Shown: positions 1 through 12,046 of the stretch, one piece after another
How the letters are laid out: every line of letters starts with the position of its first letter
How positions within the stretch are numbered: position 1 is the first letter of the stretch
Assembly: GCF_000699445.3 (NCBI RefSeq)
Contig: NC_067196.1
Coordinates: 23,701,116-23,765,115 of the forward strand
DNA: 64,000 nt
Source of the DNA: Schistosoma haematobium
Lineage: Eukaryota > Platyhelminthes > Trematoda > Strigeidida > Schistosomatidae
Reading direction: 5' to 3'
The notes under the pieces: model-generated
What the model was told of the DNA's origin: nothing
Databases searched by the model: none
What the model saw: the letters and a program-made list of their open reading frames with translations, nothing else
Program-made: the position numbers and the translations under genes

Positions 1-99
1 TTGTTTTTTCTTTTTGAGTTTCTTAATGGTTGTTAGTTCACGCCTTTTAAAGCATACTTCGTTAAGTGGTTGAAGGTAATCAAAAGGAAGCCCCGCTCG

Positions 100-1199
100 A
101 TCTATGTTTCGCGGTAGTTCTAATGATCTAATTGAAAGAATTCGTTCAGCTCTTTAGAATACGCAGATAACATAATCGTGTTTGGTGGACACGCTGATAA
201 AATTCACTCTTTTGGTAGCACTGAATAATAATGCCAGAATGTTTCGGATGCGTTTCTCTCCCTCTAAATGCGGATTATTGCTTCAAAACTAGCCTGCGTC
301 GACAGCTGGATTAATAGTAGAGAGTGAAGTAGTCGAACGCGTCGACAACTTCACTTTATATTGGAAGTCTGATCAGCCCAAATTGGTTGGTGTCTGATGA
401 AATCTCAGCACTGATTCAGAAAGCTCGTTTGGCTTTTGCCAGCTTACGCGACCTATGAAGAAGGCGACTAATTATTTATTATTATTAATTAAGGGACGAG
501 TATACTTCGCGGCAGTTCGTTCTGTTCTTTACGGCTTCGAAAAGTGGCCTTTAAGAGTAGAAGATACTCGTAAGCTATTAGTATTTGACTAAAGATGCCT
601 TAGCAATATTGCTTGCATCTGCTGGGATCACTGGGTAAGTAATAGTGAAGTTAGACACAGGGTATTAGGGTGTGATGGTAGATCAGTTGATAAGGTTGTG
701 AATCTTTATCGACTGAGATGGTTGGGCCCTGTGTTACATATTTCTGAACACCGATTACCACGACGCGCAATGATGACTAGTGTTGGAAGAAAGTTAGTGG
801 TGGCCAAACCGAAATAGGGCATCAGTTCATAAAGTCACTAGTTTCTGGTTTGTTCCATGTTGGTAGATGCAGACTACTGAGTTGGGGTACACACGACTTT
901 CGTAACCAATGGTTGAAAACTGTGGGTGACATGGCTCAGAATCGATCACAATGGCGTCGGTGTATAAACTCTTTGTCTTACCTTAAGCCATGAGATTAAA
1001 ATTACTGTATACTTTTCTTTCTACACACTAATTCTTTCTCCCTGTATCATATCCTCATATGAAATCTCTCTTTTATATATTACTACCATTGAAGTAACTA
1101 CTTGTATGAATTTGGTGTTCATCTTGTACTAATGAGGTGTGTTAACTTGGACCGATGCATATATATGACTGGTCCTACGTTGTAGATGACTGACTGACT
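100..1199 (+). mobile_element. RTE-like non-LTR retrotransposon, degenerate 3' portion
   Basis: Broken translation on the + strand follows a non-LTR reverse transcriptase from its catalytic box to the C-terminus. An EYADN version of the YADD box is encoded near 157-171. It is followed by NARMF-like and SPSKC-like blocks near 232-280, a block near 375-460 (LISPN..LVSDEIS), and a C-terminal block near 705-990 with RLRW and GDMAQNRSQW-like words. Several stops and frameshifts break it. The copy ends in an (ACTG)n tail at about 1187-1199, which is typical of RTE-clade 3' ends. Schistosome families SR2, SR3 and Perere-3 are candidates; I cannot choose between them. The 5' part lies before the window or was never inserted. 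Confidence 0.75.
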
Positions 1200-2001
1200 T
1201 TATGAATACTTAGAACTAAAGGTGAGATATTGTTCATCGAAATACTTGTGAATATACCCAAAAGATTGATTAATAAGAGCTACTTTGAGCTATTGTTACA
1301 ATGGTTAATAATGTGAAACAATCTTTCATCACTATGTTATGTCAATTTGGACACTGTTTTCGATCGTAGTAGGTTGGTATGTGTATTTTTATCTATCTAA
1401 ATCTTAACTGATTTTTGCACACTTATTAACTTATAATTTATATGTGTAACATACAAATACTATACTACTAAATGTGCACTAACCACTGAAAAATTTATCC
1501 ATATTTCATTTTTCTAAATAATCCTTCAGTCTTTTAAACTTTATATTAGTAGTACATAAAATTTTAACTTGGCAAAGTTTATAAAATATCAACTTACTAT
1601 GGAATCTTGTAATCATTTTCTGATGTCATAGAACAAGCTAAGGTTGAAATATGTTTTCATTGTTTTCTTCTCTCTGTATCTTCGATCTCTACCTTTTTAA
1701 TATTGATTGCTTTTGAGATTAAATTACAAAGAAATGCTTCCATTTTCTGTTATCTATTCATTCTAGTTCATATTTCATCGTTAAACAAACACTGCATTTT
1801 GCATAAATAAATTCCATACCTTTTTTGTATACTGATTTGTGTACATTGAGTTTTTATTACTATGTAGAGTTTTCTGGAGGTAGTTTGATACTTTTAGCTT
1901 GTATCTTTTATATCCATCATGCTTTTTTTGGGTATTATTCAAATCATCAAACGTTTAAGCATTCACCGTCATTTATATTACGGACTGACTTAAGTTAGAT
2001 A

Positions 2002-2161
2002 TCCACTGAAAACCAGGAAAGACTGGAAAGCTATTTCATCGTAGTACGAAGCTCCTTAGCGGTGCTCACCCACGACCTCGCCACAGGTAATCGAACCCAG
2101 GACCTTCAATTCTTGTGGTGACCGCTTAATCTCGAGACCACTGAACCAGTATTCAATGGTG
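2002..2161 (-). mobile_element. hammerhead SINE (Sm-alpha type), diverged copy
   Basis: Read on the minus strand, this has the order of the SINE family: an A-box-like segment, a B-box-like GGTTCGAT (2089-2096 region), then a ribozyme-like block. The ribozyme core is damaged (CUAAGGAG instead of CUGANGAG). It abuts the following RTE fragment within a few bases. Confidence 0.6.
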
Positions 2162-2164
2162 TGT

Positions 2165-2707
2165 ATGTATGGTAAATCAGTTGATGAGGTTGTGAATCTT
2201 CATCGACTGAGATGGCTGGGCCTCGTGTTGCGTATGCCCGAACACCGATTACCACGACGTGCAATGCTAACCGGTGTTCGGAATGGTTGGAAGAAAGTTA
2301 GGGGCAGCCAAACCAAAACGTGACATCAGTGCTTGAAGTCACTAACTTCTAGTCTGAGCCATGTTGGTAGATGCAGACTACTTGGTTGGGGTCCACGTGA
2401 CTATCGTAACCAATGGTTGGAGACTCTTGGTGACATGGCTCAGAATCGATCACAATGGCGTCTTTGTATACACTCTCCGTCTTCCCTTAAACTGAGAAAT
2501 TAAAGTCGCTTCATATCTTTCTTTCTACGAACTAATTCTCTCTTCCTGTACTATATCCTTATATGCAGTCTTTTATATATTACCACCTCTGAATTAACTA
2601 CTTTTATGAATCCGGTGTCCATCTTGTTGTGTTAATGAGGTATTGCAACTTGAACCGATGCATATATGTGCCTGGTCCTACGTTGTATCTGACTGACTGA
2701 CTGACTG
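2165..2707 (+). mobile_element. RTE-like retrotransposon, 5'-truncated 3' end
   Basis: This is a second copy of the family at 100-1199, truncated to its C-terminal block. It encodes RLRWLGLVLRMPEHRLPRRA at about 2205-2265 and GDMAQNRSQW at about 2430-2460. It carries an AT-rich 3' UTR and ends in an (ACTG)n tail at 2690-2707. Its reading frame is less damaged than in the first copy, with one stop inside KT*HQ near 2320, so it is probably younger. The function would be reverse transcription, but the fragment lacks the catalytic domain. Confidence 0.8.
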
Positions 2708-2838
2708 GGTGTGTATGCTTGACGTCAATCGATCCATGAAGTCGCGTTATCATCTCCAATTATCTTCGGTGAGTAGCTGCCTAGTTTTTTGCCCTATTGA
2801 TTCAATGCATTTTGAGATATCGTATTTTCTATCCTCAG

Positions 2839-3022
2839 GATCACTCAATTGATGCATTTTGTGTTGGGACAAATCTAGTCACCTGTCAAAAACAACCAGC
2901 CTTAGGATGTGTATATAAACTTGTTGAAATTAATGGAACTCCAACAATGAAACTTAGTGCTGATTTTGAAAAACTTACTTTGCCAGGAAAAAAAGTAGTT
3001 TATCGTTTATATAGTCAGCAAG
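2839..3022 (+). CDS. NAPRT: nicotinate phosphoribosyltransferase, internal exon
   Basis: NAPRT joins nicotinate to PRPP to make nicotinate mononucleotide, the first step of the Preiss-Handler route to NAD in the cytosol. The exon opens after a pyrimidine-rich AG (2837-2838) and closes before GTGAGT at 3023, leaving one extra base (phase 1). The translation starts [16 protein letters not shown] and continues with [21 protein letters not shown] and [14 protein letters not shown]. This matches the conserved C-terminal half of animal NAPRT, with the GTN and GCVYKLV words in the usual order. It joins in frame to the exon at 3881 (..YSQQ-GEALLDLM). The exon identity rests on family knowledge; the splice sites are visible. 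No RNA evidence was available. Confidence 0.9.
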
Positions 3023-3880
3023 GTGAGTTACGTTTTTTGACTTAAACGCCTTCTATTCATGACGTTTTCGCTCTCAGTTTTATTGTACTTATTATCGTTA
3101 TAAGTAGTAAAACGTACCTTGATATATTCTTTATTAGTAACACGTGTTCAGAATTATTTATGAAAGTAATGATGAACAGTTAGGTACGAAATTAAAAGGA
3201 TAAGGGAAATTAGGTAATAATATCCAAAAATAGTATTTATTGATGAAATTAAAATGGGTTCTTATGAAATCTGAACTATCTTGTTCAGAGGTCAAATCTT
3301 CATAAATAATAAAAAAAGACATTAACGAAATTATATTACAGTTAGAAGACTGCAAGTGCGGGAATGCACTGTCGTCTAGATAGTGCTATAGTCTTGAATT
3401 AACATCCAACTGAAGTTATTGGTTAGGGTACCTTCGAAAGTGATCATATAAAAATGTTTCCTTTTGTATCTTAGAACGGTGAAATATGTGTCTAATTTTT
3501 GAGTGATACTATCTTGTTTATTCTTTGTTCTAATTTTCCGTTCAATCTTCTCACTAACTAGATATCCAGAATTAAGATACTGACGACTAAATGCTAATGA
3601 ATTTTTCAAATTTATTATTAATTTCTTCTACTTCTCTACTCTTTAACAGTGCGCAAATACGACGCTACATTAAATATAACTTATTGATGCAAAGTTTTAC
3701 AGTGGTCAATATATCATTAAGCCATTTATTTAGCGTAATGCATTTTTGACTCCAAACTACCTTAACATCGGTGTTCACTGTTTAGAGGTCTCAATCAATA
3801 CAGAATGTTTACCCACTTTTTCCTTACTTTTTTATTACTCGGAAATTTTCATGAGTTCAATTTTCTGTGTTTTAATGTAG
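3023..3880 (+). other. NAPRT intron (858 bases)
   Basis: GTGAGT donor at 3023 and a TTTTAATGTAG acceptor ending at 3880. AT-rich; I see no repeat, RNA gene or other exon in it. Confidence 0.8.
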
Positions 3881-4038
3881 GTGAAGCATTACTGGATTTA
3901 ATGAGACGCTCACATGAAGATTCTCCAAACGTTAATGAACGTATTCTTTGTAGACACCCAACTCAAGCATCGAAACGTGTTTTTGTTGTACCCGGAAGAG
4001 TTGAACCATTACTCAAGTTATATTGGAATTATGGAAAA
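3881..4038 (+). CDS. NAPRT: nicotinate phosphoribosyltransferase, internal exon
   Basis: This exon completes the split glycine codon of the previous one and reads GEALLDLMRRSHEDSPN, then RILCRHP and VVPGRVEPLLKLYWNYGK. Animal NAPRT proteins have the same sequence of features here: a DLM segment, a variable acidic loop, RxxxRHP-like residues and a VxPxRVExLL helix. The acceptor AG is at 3879-3880. The donor GTAATT at 4039 leaves phase 0, which fits the next exon exactly. The donor is weaker than GTAAGT but gives the only join that keeps the family sequence. Confidence 0.88.
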
Positions 4039-5577
4039 GTAATTTGAAATCATTTTTTTATCTTTAGTTAATTATTACCACAACTGTTTTTGGTAAGAGT
4101 ATAATATACTGACGACCATGGAGTATTTATCAGCCAATCAGGAAATGGTGCCTTGTTATAAAACAATTAACAATACAAAGTAATGGAATAACAGTGTTAT
4201 AATAGCTTTGGTCGTAATAATCAACATTCACAACTCAAATTATCCCTTGTGGTAAAGAAAAAGGGTAAGTTTGCATATATGCATACATATTAGGAGTCAG
4301 TCTAGTGTTGTGAGCCAGTTTTATCACTCCGTAGAGTTTTCATCACCAACTCACATTGACTGTAGTGCAAAAAGATTAAGGTTAAGTATCAAGAGTTAAA
4401 CTAGAGTTATGAGTTAGATTTACAAGTCAAGATCAGAGTTTCAACACAAATTGACATCAGCTATAATTCAATGCCATGCTAACTTCCTGTTTACAAAATT
4501 GAGAAACTGAAGTTTGGGATGTAAAGTGAGATTAATAAAGAGGACATTATCTAGCTTCACTAAACACGCGACCAACGATATCAAGTACTTTAAAACACAC
4601 TCTGTTGTAGAAGCAGGTATGCTGTTGAATTTAGATTATGCACCATCTAAAATTTATTTTTTTGTTGCACAACAGATATTTTCATCGATTTCAAACATCT
4701 TAAGAACTAAATATTACTATATTCCACTTGACATGACTTACACGTTATATATCGCTGATCTATGTACTTCGCTCAAAATACGAGTTATCTTAATTCTGAT
4801 TTGTCAACCCAAAGTCGTCAGTATATTCTATTTTTTGCCATGATTTTAATCTGTGTATTTTAGCTAGTGTAGTGGCTAGTACTACTTCAAGCCCACATAG
4901 ATTATTCTAGCTGCTGAACAAACTAATTTATTCATTTTTCTCAAACCACATTTTGATCTTGTCATTTATTCGTCTATTAATTCTAACCGTTCTTTATATG
5001 ACTGTATGTGTGTTAATTGCTTACCCTATTCATCACGTGTCTGTAACTTATTTTTGTTTGAATATATTGAGTCTCGCCTAATCAAAACGAGTTGGCTCAC
5101 TCGCCTTCTCCACTGCTCTTCACTTCGTTTCTCTGATTGTCTGTTCGGATCAATAAGTGTATGAAATATACGTATTCAAAATTCATTCTCGCATTTGACT
5201 TATCTAATTCCGTTATTCACTGACGCGATTTAAGCCGATAAAAATATACGAGAGTTGGCGGCATGTATAGTTCGATATCAATCAGCATACGATCTAAATG
5301 GAGTCAGATATCGGGCCACTAAAGTGTATTGCCACGAATAAGCAGTACTTTAAAGAGAGGTAAGATTGTTGTATTCTAAATTATGTAAATTAAAATTTTC
5401 ACTTCAGTTTATGTATTTATTATATGAACTGCGTCAGATTACATAAACTAGACGAAGTATTATTGGGTAATTGTTTGCAACGCTAATACATGTACTATAA
5501 TAATATCATTTAAATTGTCGTAATTTCATCTTACCTACTCATTCTCTCTCTCTTTGCTTCCTATTTACCAATTACAG
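4039..5577 (+). other. NAPRT intron (1539 bases)
   Basis: Runs from GTAATT at 4039 to a strong pyrimidine tract and AG at 5576-5577. It is AT-rich, and I recognise no mobile element or other exon in it. Confidence 0.75.
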
Positions 5578-5763
5578 TTAGTTAAACCATTGCCGACATT
5601 GAATGAATCTAGAGAATACGCTATGAATGAATTAAACACTCTAAGACCAGATTATAAACGTATAACTAAACCGACGCAATATAAAGTTTCAGTTTCGGAT
5701 GAATTATATCAATTCACTCAAGAATTATGGCTTAGTATTACACCAATTGGTGAAATTAGTTAG
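5578..5763 (+). CDS. NAPRT: nicotinate phosphoribosyltransferase, last coding exon
   Basis: The reading frame starts LVKPLPTLNESREYA and continues with LNTLRPDYKR, PTQYKVSVSDELY and a short tail ending PIGEIS, followed by TAG at 5761-5763. The PLPTL, LRPDxKR and YKVSVS blocks are the C-terminus of animal NAPRT. The length fits the normal end of the family, so the gene is not truncated here. With the two preceding exons it encodes about 175 residues, roughly the last third of a protein usually near 530-560 residues. The earlier exons are outside the window. Confidence 0.9.
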   Translation, partial: LVKPLPTLNESREYAMNELNTLRPDYKRITKPTQYKVSVSDELYQFTQELWLSITPIGEIS

Positions 5764-6075
5764 TAATTTTATTCAACTTTTTATTACTACTGTTATAAAT
5801 AGTTCATTTTTCTTTATATCCACCTTTCACATATCAACCTAATTTATAACAAATGTACTATTTTTTGCCTGCCATCATTTGTTTATTACTTATTTCTTTA
5901 TTATTAGTAGTATTCTGATTAGTATTTTGTTTAAGTCTTGCTTTACTATACAAATAGATTGCTTTCAATACTTTTTTGTGATAAATTTGAAAGATAAATT
6001 CAAAACAACATATCTATGTATTTTTGACTACATTTTCTCATACCAAATATTTTTTATGTATAGATTATGAATACC

Positions 6076-6081
6076 AATAAA
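6076..6081 (+). terminator. possible NAPRT poly(A) signal
   Basis: AATAAA 313 bases after the NAPRT stop codon. It is the first perfect hexamer that I noticed downstream. AT-rich DNA makes chance matches common, so the support is moderate. Confidence 0.4.
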
Positions 6082-6179
6082 AAATTTCGTCTTGTTCGCA
6101 AAGAATATTCACTTTAGTTGCCATTTTGTTGTTGTTAAATTATTTGTGGTAATAGACAACATAAACTATGCTATGAAAT

Positions 6180-6320
6180 AATGGAGAATATTTTTCGACT
6201 CAGGTGGATACTTTTGGTAGTGTTGAATTCTTCTAACTAGATGTTTTATAATTTCGGAGTTCTCATTTTCGTTCTGGACAACACATTATCAGTGCTTACT
6301 ACAAAAGGTTACTCGGAAAG
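6180..6320 (+). repeat. unclassified dispersed repeat fragment
   Basis: This region shares an ordered series of words with 15745-15960, for example CTCAGGTGGATACTTTTGGT here against CTCAGGTAGATGCTTTTGAT there. It is therefore a copy of a dispersed repeat. The family was not recognised. Confidence 0.45.
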
Positions 6321-6691
6321 ACAATGAATGCTTTACAACCAAATCATTGAGCTCGGAGACCACAACAAAACTATTCTATGGAAGAATGTTCTCCTTAAAT
6401 ACCGGGTTTACGTTTTATATATACATAATATTAGTCAAAGTACCTGTACTTGGCTAGTGAGTAACTGTGTCAACAAACCCCTATGAAGCATTGTATTCTT
6501 ATCTTCTGAAATTGGTTACTGAGAATAAAAATTATCTCCTAAGTGTTTCTATTTATTTTAGTTCCGACTAAAATATTCATATCTTATCTAAAATGATTAT
6601 GATTTTTAAAAAAAAAATTTCTGTCCATTTTTAAATCCTTATTGTTTGTATTTTCAAGTTTATTGAGTTTTCACACGTATCACTGCTGTTG

Positions 6692-8340
6692 AGATCTTTA
6701 TTTATTTATTTGGACACATAAATATTGGTACAAAGGTGCACCAGATACATATGCGTCACACAAATAACGATGGGAATATGAAGACATATAGAATGTAAGG
6801 TGAGTATAGGGAAAAGGGGAACAATAACGAACGAAAATTTGTGCATGATAGTGAAATAGTAATAATGGAAGAAACAGTTCAGTTAACAAAGGCACAACCA
6901 GAAAGAATTGTCTCAGTCACCTAAGTTACGTCCACTTTTATGAAGAACGTAAAATAAAGTTACAACAGGTTTGCCACTGGCTTCTATTCTGAGCAAGATC
7001 TGCTAACGTCTCTATCCAGTGCTGCACCATCTCTAAGACCACAACCAGGGAGTCCTGAAGTAACAACAGAAGCCAGTCTTGTACAACTTCCTTTCATATC
7101 ACGACACCATGTCATACACTGACAACCTCTCCGTTTTTTCCGACCAGCCCCAGAGTCGGCAAATAATGCACGACGTGGAATTCTCTCGGCGACATTTGTA
7201 GAACATGTCCAAGGCACCGCAGTGGGTGTTTCAAGATGCTGACACCAATTGATTGCATGGTTTTAGTATCATCGCATAGTAAAATAATATCATCTGCATA
7301 CTCAAGGTCAAAGTTTTTCTCTATGCAACAGATCCATACCACCATTGCCTACTTTCATCAGAGCAAAGTCGGGGAGGAATAGTTAGATTGAGCAACCCTG
7401 CTTACCCCACTGCTTGGATGGGACAATAAAGAGAGATGGCTATATGATTTCACTCTGCCTGAAATGTTTGTATATAGGGTTCTCAGGATGTTAATCAATT
7501 TCTCAGACACACACTTCTTCAATAAACAATCACAGAGAACAGTCCGGTCCCACGAATCGAAGCCAGTCATAATGTCAAGAGACATTAGGGCTGTTGGTCT
7601 GTGGTAAGTATAACCGTGTTCTGCCATTTGGCGGAGGGTGATATGGTCAATATATCTTTGACCAGAACGAAAACCAGCCTGCTGCTTGCGAGTCAACCCC
7701 TCCCGAGTATCGAGCAATCTACGAGATATGACGAAATCAAATAGTTTGGACGCAACCGAAAGTAGACTTATCACCCAACAGTGACAACTTTAGATTCATT
7801 CCAGGGTGTTGGGATACTCTAATTACCAGGCCTGTGTAACCAAATCAGTCAGTTCCTTAACCAAAAGGTCATCACCATCTTTAAAAAGATCCGGAAGTAA
7901 GTCATCTGGACCTGGTGATTTGTAGCGCTTCAGGATTTGGAGTTTCTTGCGGACCTCTGTTTCGTTAGGTGGATCAGTCGTCACAGGCCATGAAGAGTAG
8001 TACAGGCTGGTCTATTTAGTCAGGGCAGCAGACAAGTCGAATTATTCCTCGAAAACTCAGCCCATTGTCCAAGACTTCCGGCAGTTACCGGAAGCAGCTG
8101 CTGTTTCCGGTTCACTAGCACGTCCGACCACCAGACTTCTCGGTCCTTACGCAAGCTTTCTACAATTTTACTACGTAAATATCTTCGTTTATCGTCAAAT
8201 GCACGGTTACTTGGAGTAGACCGACGTGCTTTGATCACTTGTAAGGAGCCTGTAGAAAGCCGTGTGAGAGAATTTCGAAGGAGGATCTGACTCTCCTCAT
8301 ACTCGACCGTACCCGGGAATTTCGGGGAAATTTGTAAATT
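6692..8340 (-). mobile_element. RTE-like retrotransposon, 5'-truncated and internally deleted
   Basis: Read on the minus strand, the order is a linker region (about 8335-8020, with REVWWSDVL), then SPGPDDLLPDLF near 7950-7880. Next comes a reverse transcriptase finger/palm block at 7774-7358 with QQAGFRSGQRYIDHI and MSLDIMTGFDSWDRT (motif A region), and LEYADDIILL (catalytic YADD box) near 7310-7280. Almost directly after the YADD box comes LRCLGHVLQM, a block that normally sits some 180 residues further on. Most of the thumb region has been deleted. The 3' end is an (AAAT)n tail at about 6697-6712. Frameshifts near 7780 and in the C-terminal block make it a dead copy. It belongs to a different RTE family from the (ACTG)n-tailed copies. 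Confidence 0.8.
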
Positions 8341-8536
8341 TATCAGTCACTTGTTGAAATGTAGAGGAAGTCAATTATGACAATGAAAGTAAAAGTAACC
8401 AGGCAGACGTACAGTTCCTATCAATAATAGAAGAACCTGTCCAAACTGGTACAATGCACAATAGCACATAAAACGGAGAAAAGTTTTGAAGTCAACATAT
8501 GTGGTAAAGGGAAGTCATAATTGATAGAGTCTTATT

Positions 8537-8650
8537 TGTGGGATCGTTAGTTCGCGATGTTAAATAGTCCCATACTAGGATGAGACGACCCCCCGGTGCT
8601 TCCAGGTTTTCACTGGTGGCCTAATATTCATCGGTTCGTGATCTCAATAG
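8537..8650 (+). mobile_element. hammerhead SINE, truncated diverged copy
   Basis: Begins at GTGGGATCG and runs through AGTCCCATACTAGGATGAG and the GGTGCTTCCAGGTTTTC tail block to the conserved ATGATC-like end. The CUGANGA box is destroyed and GAAA is GAGA, so no ribozyme activity is expected. The tRNA-like promoter is absent. Confidence 0.7.
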
Positions 8651-10317
8651 TATTTACTGTCAAAAAGTTACTAAAACAATCATAGTAGTTAACAATGTTA
8701 ATACAGCTACATAGTTCAAATTTAGAGGACATTGGACATTAGTTTTTTCGTAGTTTGACATTCATTATTAATACGCAGATAGTATGGAACAGCTACCCAG
8801 TACCTCTCAGTTTTCAACAGTTCCTTAGCTGAGGTCTTTTCGTACTATAGTTTAGTTGAGTAGATTTCATGGAGGCTGGTTCAGTTTGTAGGTTCTACTT
8901 GTTGAAAATTGGTCTTGGAGTACCATGAAATACTGGACAGCAAGTTCGTTCTAGTATTAGACTCCTAATCTGTGTACACTCGTCCCCGCTAAATATCCAA
9001 GCCACAACCTCCAGTAGACTCCATGTGCGCTTAAACTTTAAAACCACTTGGTTGGCGTTCATTGGTGCAATTTCAACTTCAGTAACTTTTCAGTAGAGCA
9101 TAATTGTCACCCTATGACTAATATAATCTATAAGTTAAATCCACCATCATAAAACACTTTCAGTTAAACTAGAGTATTTGGCTGATCATTGGTTTACTTT
9201 AAAATGTTCCTGATATGCTACTGAAAAGTGTTGACTGATACAGTTCATACATATTTGAAATAAAACACTTGTCACTAATGCCATTGGATAAACGTCGTGC
9301 TATATCTCTGTTTAGAAAAATATATTGTAATATTGAGTAAACAGTAGAAGTTGCTAAAATAACGTTTTCGAATGTTATCGAGATCACGAACGAATTTAAG
9401 ATAACCATTGAAAATCTGAGCAGTTGCTTCATCGTAGAATGTAACTCATCACAGTTCAATCACGACCTCACCGAAGACCAATCTCAGGACCTTCCAGTGT
9501 CGAAGGGAAAACTTAACTACTAGACAACTGAGCTAACATTCAATGTTTTGTAATCTTAATTCAGTTAATTCGTGACATTGCACAACAGTCTCCTCTTGTC
9601 GTCAATTGGTACCTCCTTCACACCCTACACTACTGGATTAGACTAGTCACAGCTACTCATTAGGACCCTGTATATTCCCTCTCGAAGTGACCATTTGATA
9701 TTTTTATAACTTGGATTGGCTCATAATCTCAGTGTTACCCAACAATCTAATTACACCACCATAGTGAACATTTTAAAATATGTTATTCCAGCACTTTATC
9801 ACATCCTTTTATAGAAAGCACATGAAACTATTGAGTAATAAGTTAATATAATCTCCAAATTGTCGATTCACTTAGTGTAAATTGTTTATTTTACTAAATT
9901 ATAATAAAAAAAGTGAACCACTTCAAATCCATTAAAATTTAATTCGAATATTTTGTTTTTAATTTCAGATTTTAAAATGAACATTTTGTTTATAAAATTT
10001 ACCAATTCCTTTTAGTAGCCATTTTTATTCATTTTAATTAGCTATAAATAATTAAAGATTCATAAGGTACTACTGAAATAAATCAAAGTAGTAATTATAA
10101 ATTTTAAAATTTAAGTTTGATTATATTTGACCACACAATAAAATAAACAAACAAATAAATAAATAAACTTACAAAAAATTTAGCAAAAAAACTTTTCATT
10201 TTGAACATCATATTATTTCTTAGCTTTATATTCTATTAAAATTAAAGAATGAGCAATATATACATAAACAAAAAAATGGTAATTAGTTTATAATTTGTTA
10301 CTGTTGTTTAAATTAGT
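8651..10317. other. AT-rich non-coding stretch with one very old SINE trace
   Basis: No gene seen. At about 9440-9545 the order TTCAATCACGACCTCACC, then CAGGACCTTCCAGT, then ACAACTGAGC resembles a very diverged minus-strand hammerhead SINE. From about 9700 to 10317 the sequence is A/T-dominated, with short AAAT and AAAC runs near 10140-10170. Confidence 0.4.
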
Positions 10318-10601
10318 AGTGTGGTGTGTGCTACTTATATTGACATAAGTAATATATGACGTTAGTCAGGAACAGAATGTCTGGCAGCAGAGAGACAAGA
10401 GGATCGAACAGTGAAGAATGGAAACACGATGCAATTTGTATGAAAATGGAAGAACAATGAAGTCTGAGTCATTTTAAGACAATTGATGGACATTTTGCAA
10501 ATTTAGCATTTACTAAATGATTGTTAGATTTTATTAGCAAGTCCTGTAATTTTGTGTTAAATACATTCGATTGTCCCCCACTCGTGTTCTGTTCGCTACA
10601 G
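10318..10601 (-). repeat. unclassified ~280-base repeat, family U1
   Basis: This is the reverse complement of 16314-16592 and 53877-54158 over its whole length. Shared landmarks are the CTGGCAGCAGA word, the TTTGCAAAT block and the end GTGGTGTGTGCTAC. A palindromic hairpin lies at 10332-10351. No coding capacity is seen, and I could not place the family. Confidence 0.75.
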
Positions 10602-12037
10602 TAGTAGTAGTTATTGTTGTTACATTAAGAATAGTAGTATGTTACATACTTTGAAAATAAATAAACAGACGTAATATAATTTTTTTAAAATAAACTGTTT
10701 CCAAACTTAGTTTATTTAAACAAAAACTTTGTCACTTTTAAAAAGAATGACCAAATTATAGATTGTTTTACTTGCCTGAAAATAAAAATGGTTTATTAGT
10801 TTGCGGATGTTGAGTAGGTGCCTTTTTTGATGTTAGTAATCTTCTTTTAAAATGATGTATGCAACAGTTGAAATTTATATGCATATTACAGATGTGTATA
10901 CATAAAATTATTTCCAAATTGTAGGTGATATGTATGCATAATAAATTGAATTTTAAAAAGGGCTTTGGATAGCTGTTTTGTTCTGATCATGACTTATATA
11001 TATGATTGGACCGTCAGTAGTTTGAAATTATCGTCTAAGTCACAACACTTGGTATTCCTGGTTGAAAAAGGTTACGAACTAAAAATCGTGGCTGTTTAGT
11101 TCTCAATATCAACACTGGAAATCTACAAACCATTATTTATGAATTTATACCCGTTAAAGAAGTTAGTAAACATTTAGACTCAGTACCTCAGCCAATAATG
11201 CTTTGGTGTTTGATACGAAAGTTATTGAGTTTGGAGTTTTAATGTAAAAATTAACACTGGAATCTGATTTATCAAACTGAAGAATTCTAAACAGGACGAA
11301 ACGTTCGTACTGGATTGGACTGTTGGCTAAAATCCATCTATTTTATAAATGCTTTACAGTTTCATAAAGTATCTAAATGACCGATTCTTAATAAATTAAT
11401 AACTTAAGATATCATAGCGAAATAATTGACAAACATCAGTCAACATATAATTTAACTTAGTCTAGAACATTCTTGAAGACAGAATAATATTCTTTTCTTC
11501 AGTGTCTCCAAAATTTTCTGATTGTTTACAAGAACATTTTAGTCTTTTTGTATGAAAAAGTACATAGAAAGACAGTTAATACATCGAGTTCATTTTCTGG
11601 TTTCCGGGAATACCAACATCACTTTTACAAGTGATAATAGAAAAAATATTGATTGGGAAAGAAAATGATAAATGCATAGAAGTATTTATTTATTAAAAGA
11701 AGTAGTTTGTGCTATTTTTATTATTCTGTAAGTAAACATAGATTACTTTAAACCAAGTATTGATAAAACGAAAGCAAAACAGTAAGACTAAGTTCAATGG
11801 ATAATAGTTAAATAAACTGACCAATTTGAACTATTTACATTGAAGATTGTAGTATCAAGTCAGATTTTTTAAAATCTATCAACATTTATGGAATGAGTTG
11901 ACTTTTTACGTTGAATCATTTATCAGAGGTTATATGTTTCAATACATAAAAATGACATGACACATCATGTTATGTATTTATCCAGGTCTATTTATATTTG
12001 AAAATAAAATTATTAAGATCTGGTGAAGCCAGTCAAT
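10602..12037. other. AT-rich intergenic stretch
   Basis: I see no gene, RNA gene or recognisable repeat here. Confidence 0.5.
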
Positions 12038-12046
12038 CATAGATTT

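Larger units (their letters stand above)
1..2838 (+). other. probable upstream NAPRT intron carrying retroelements
   Basis: No exon of the NAPRT gene was recognised before the acceptor AG at 2837-2838, so this stretch is inferred to be intron, with the N-terminal exons lying before the window. It holds two RTE-like 3' ends and an old SINE, listed separately. Between 1200 and 2001 I see only AT-rich sequence with no recognisable element. Confidence 0.5.
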
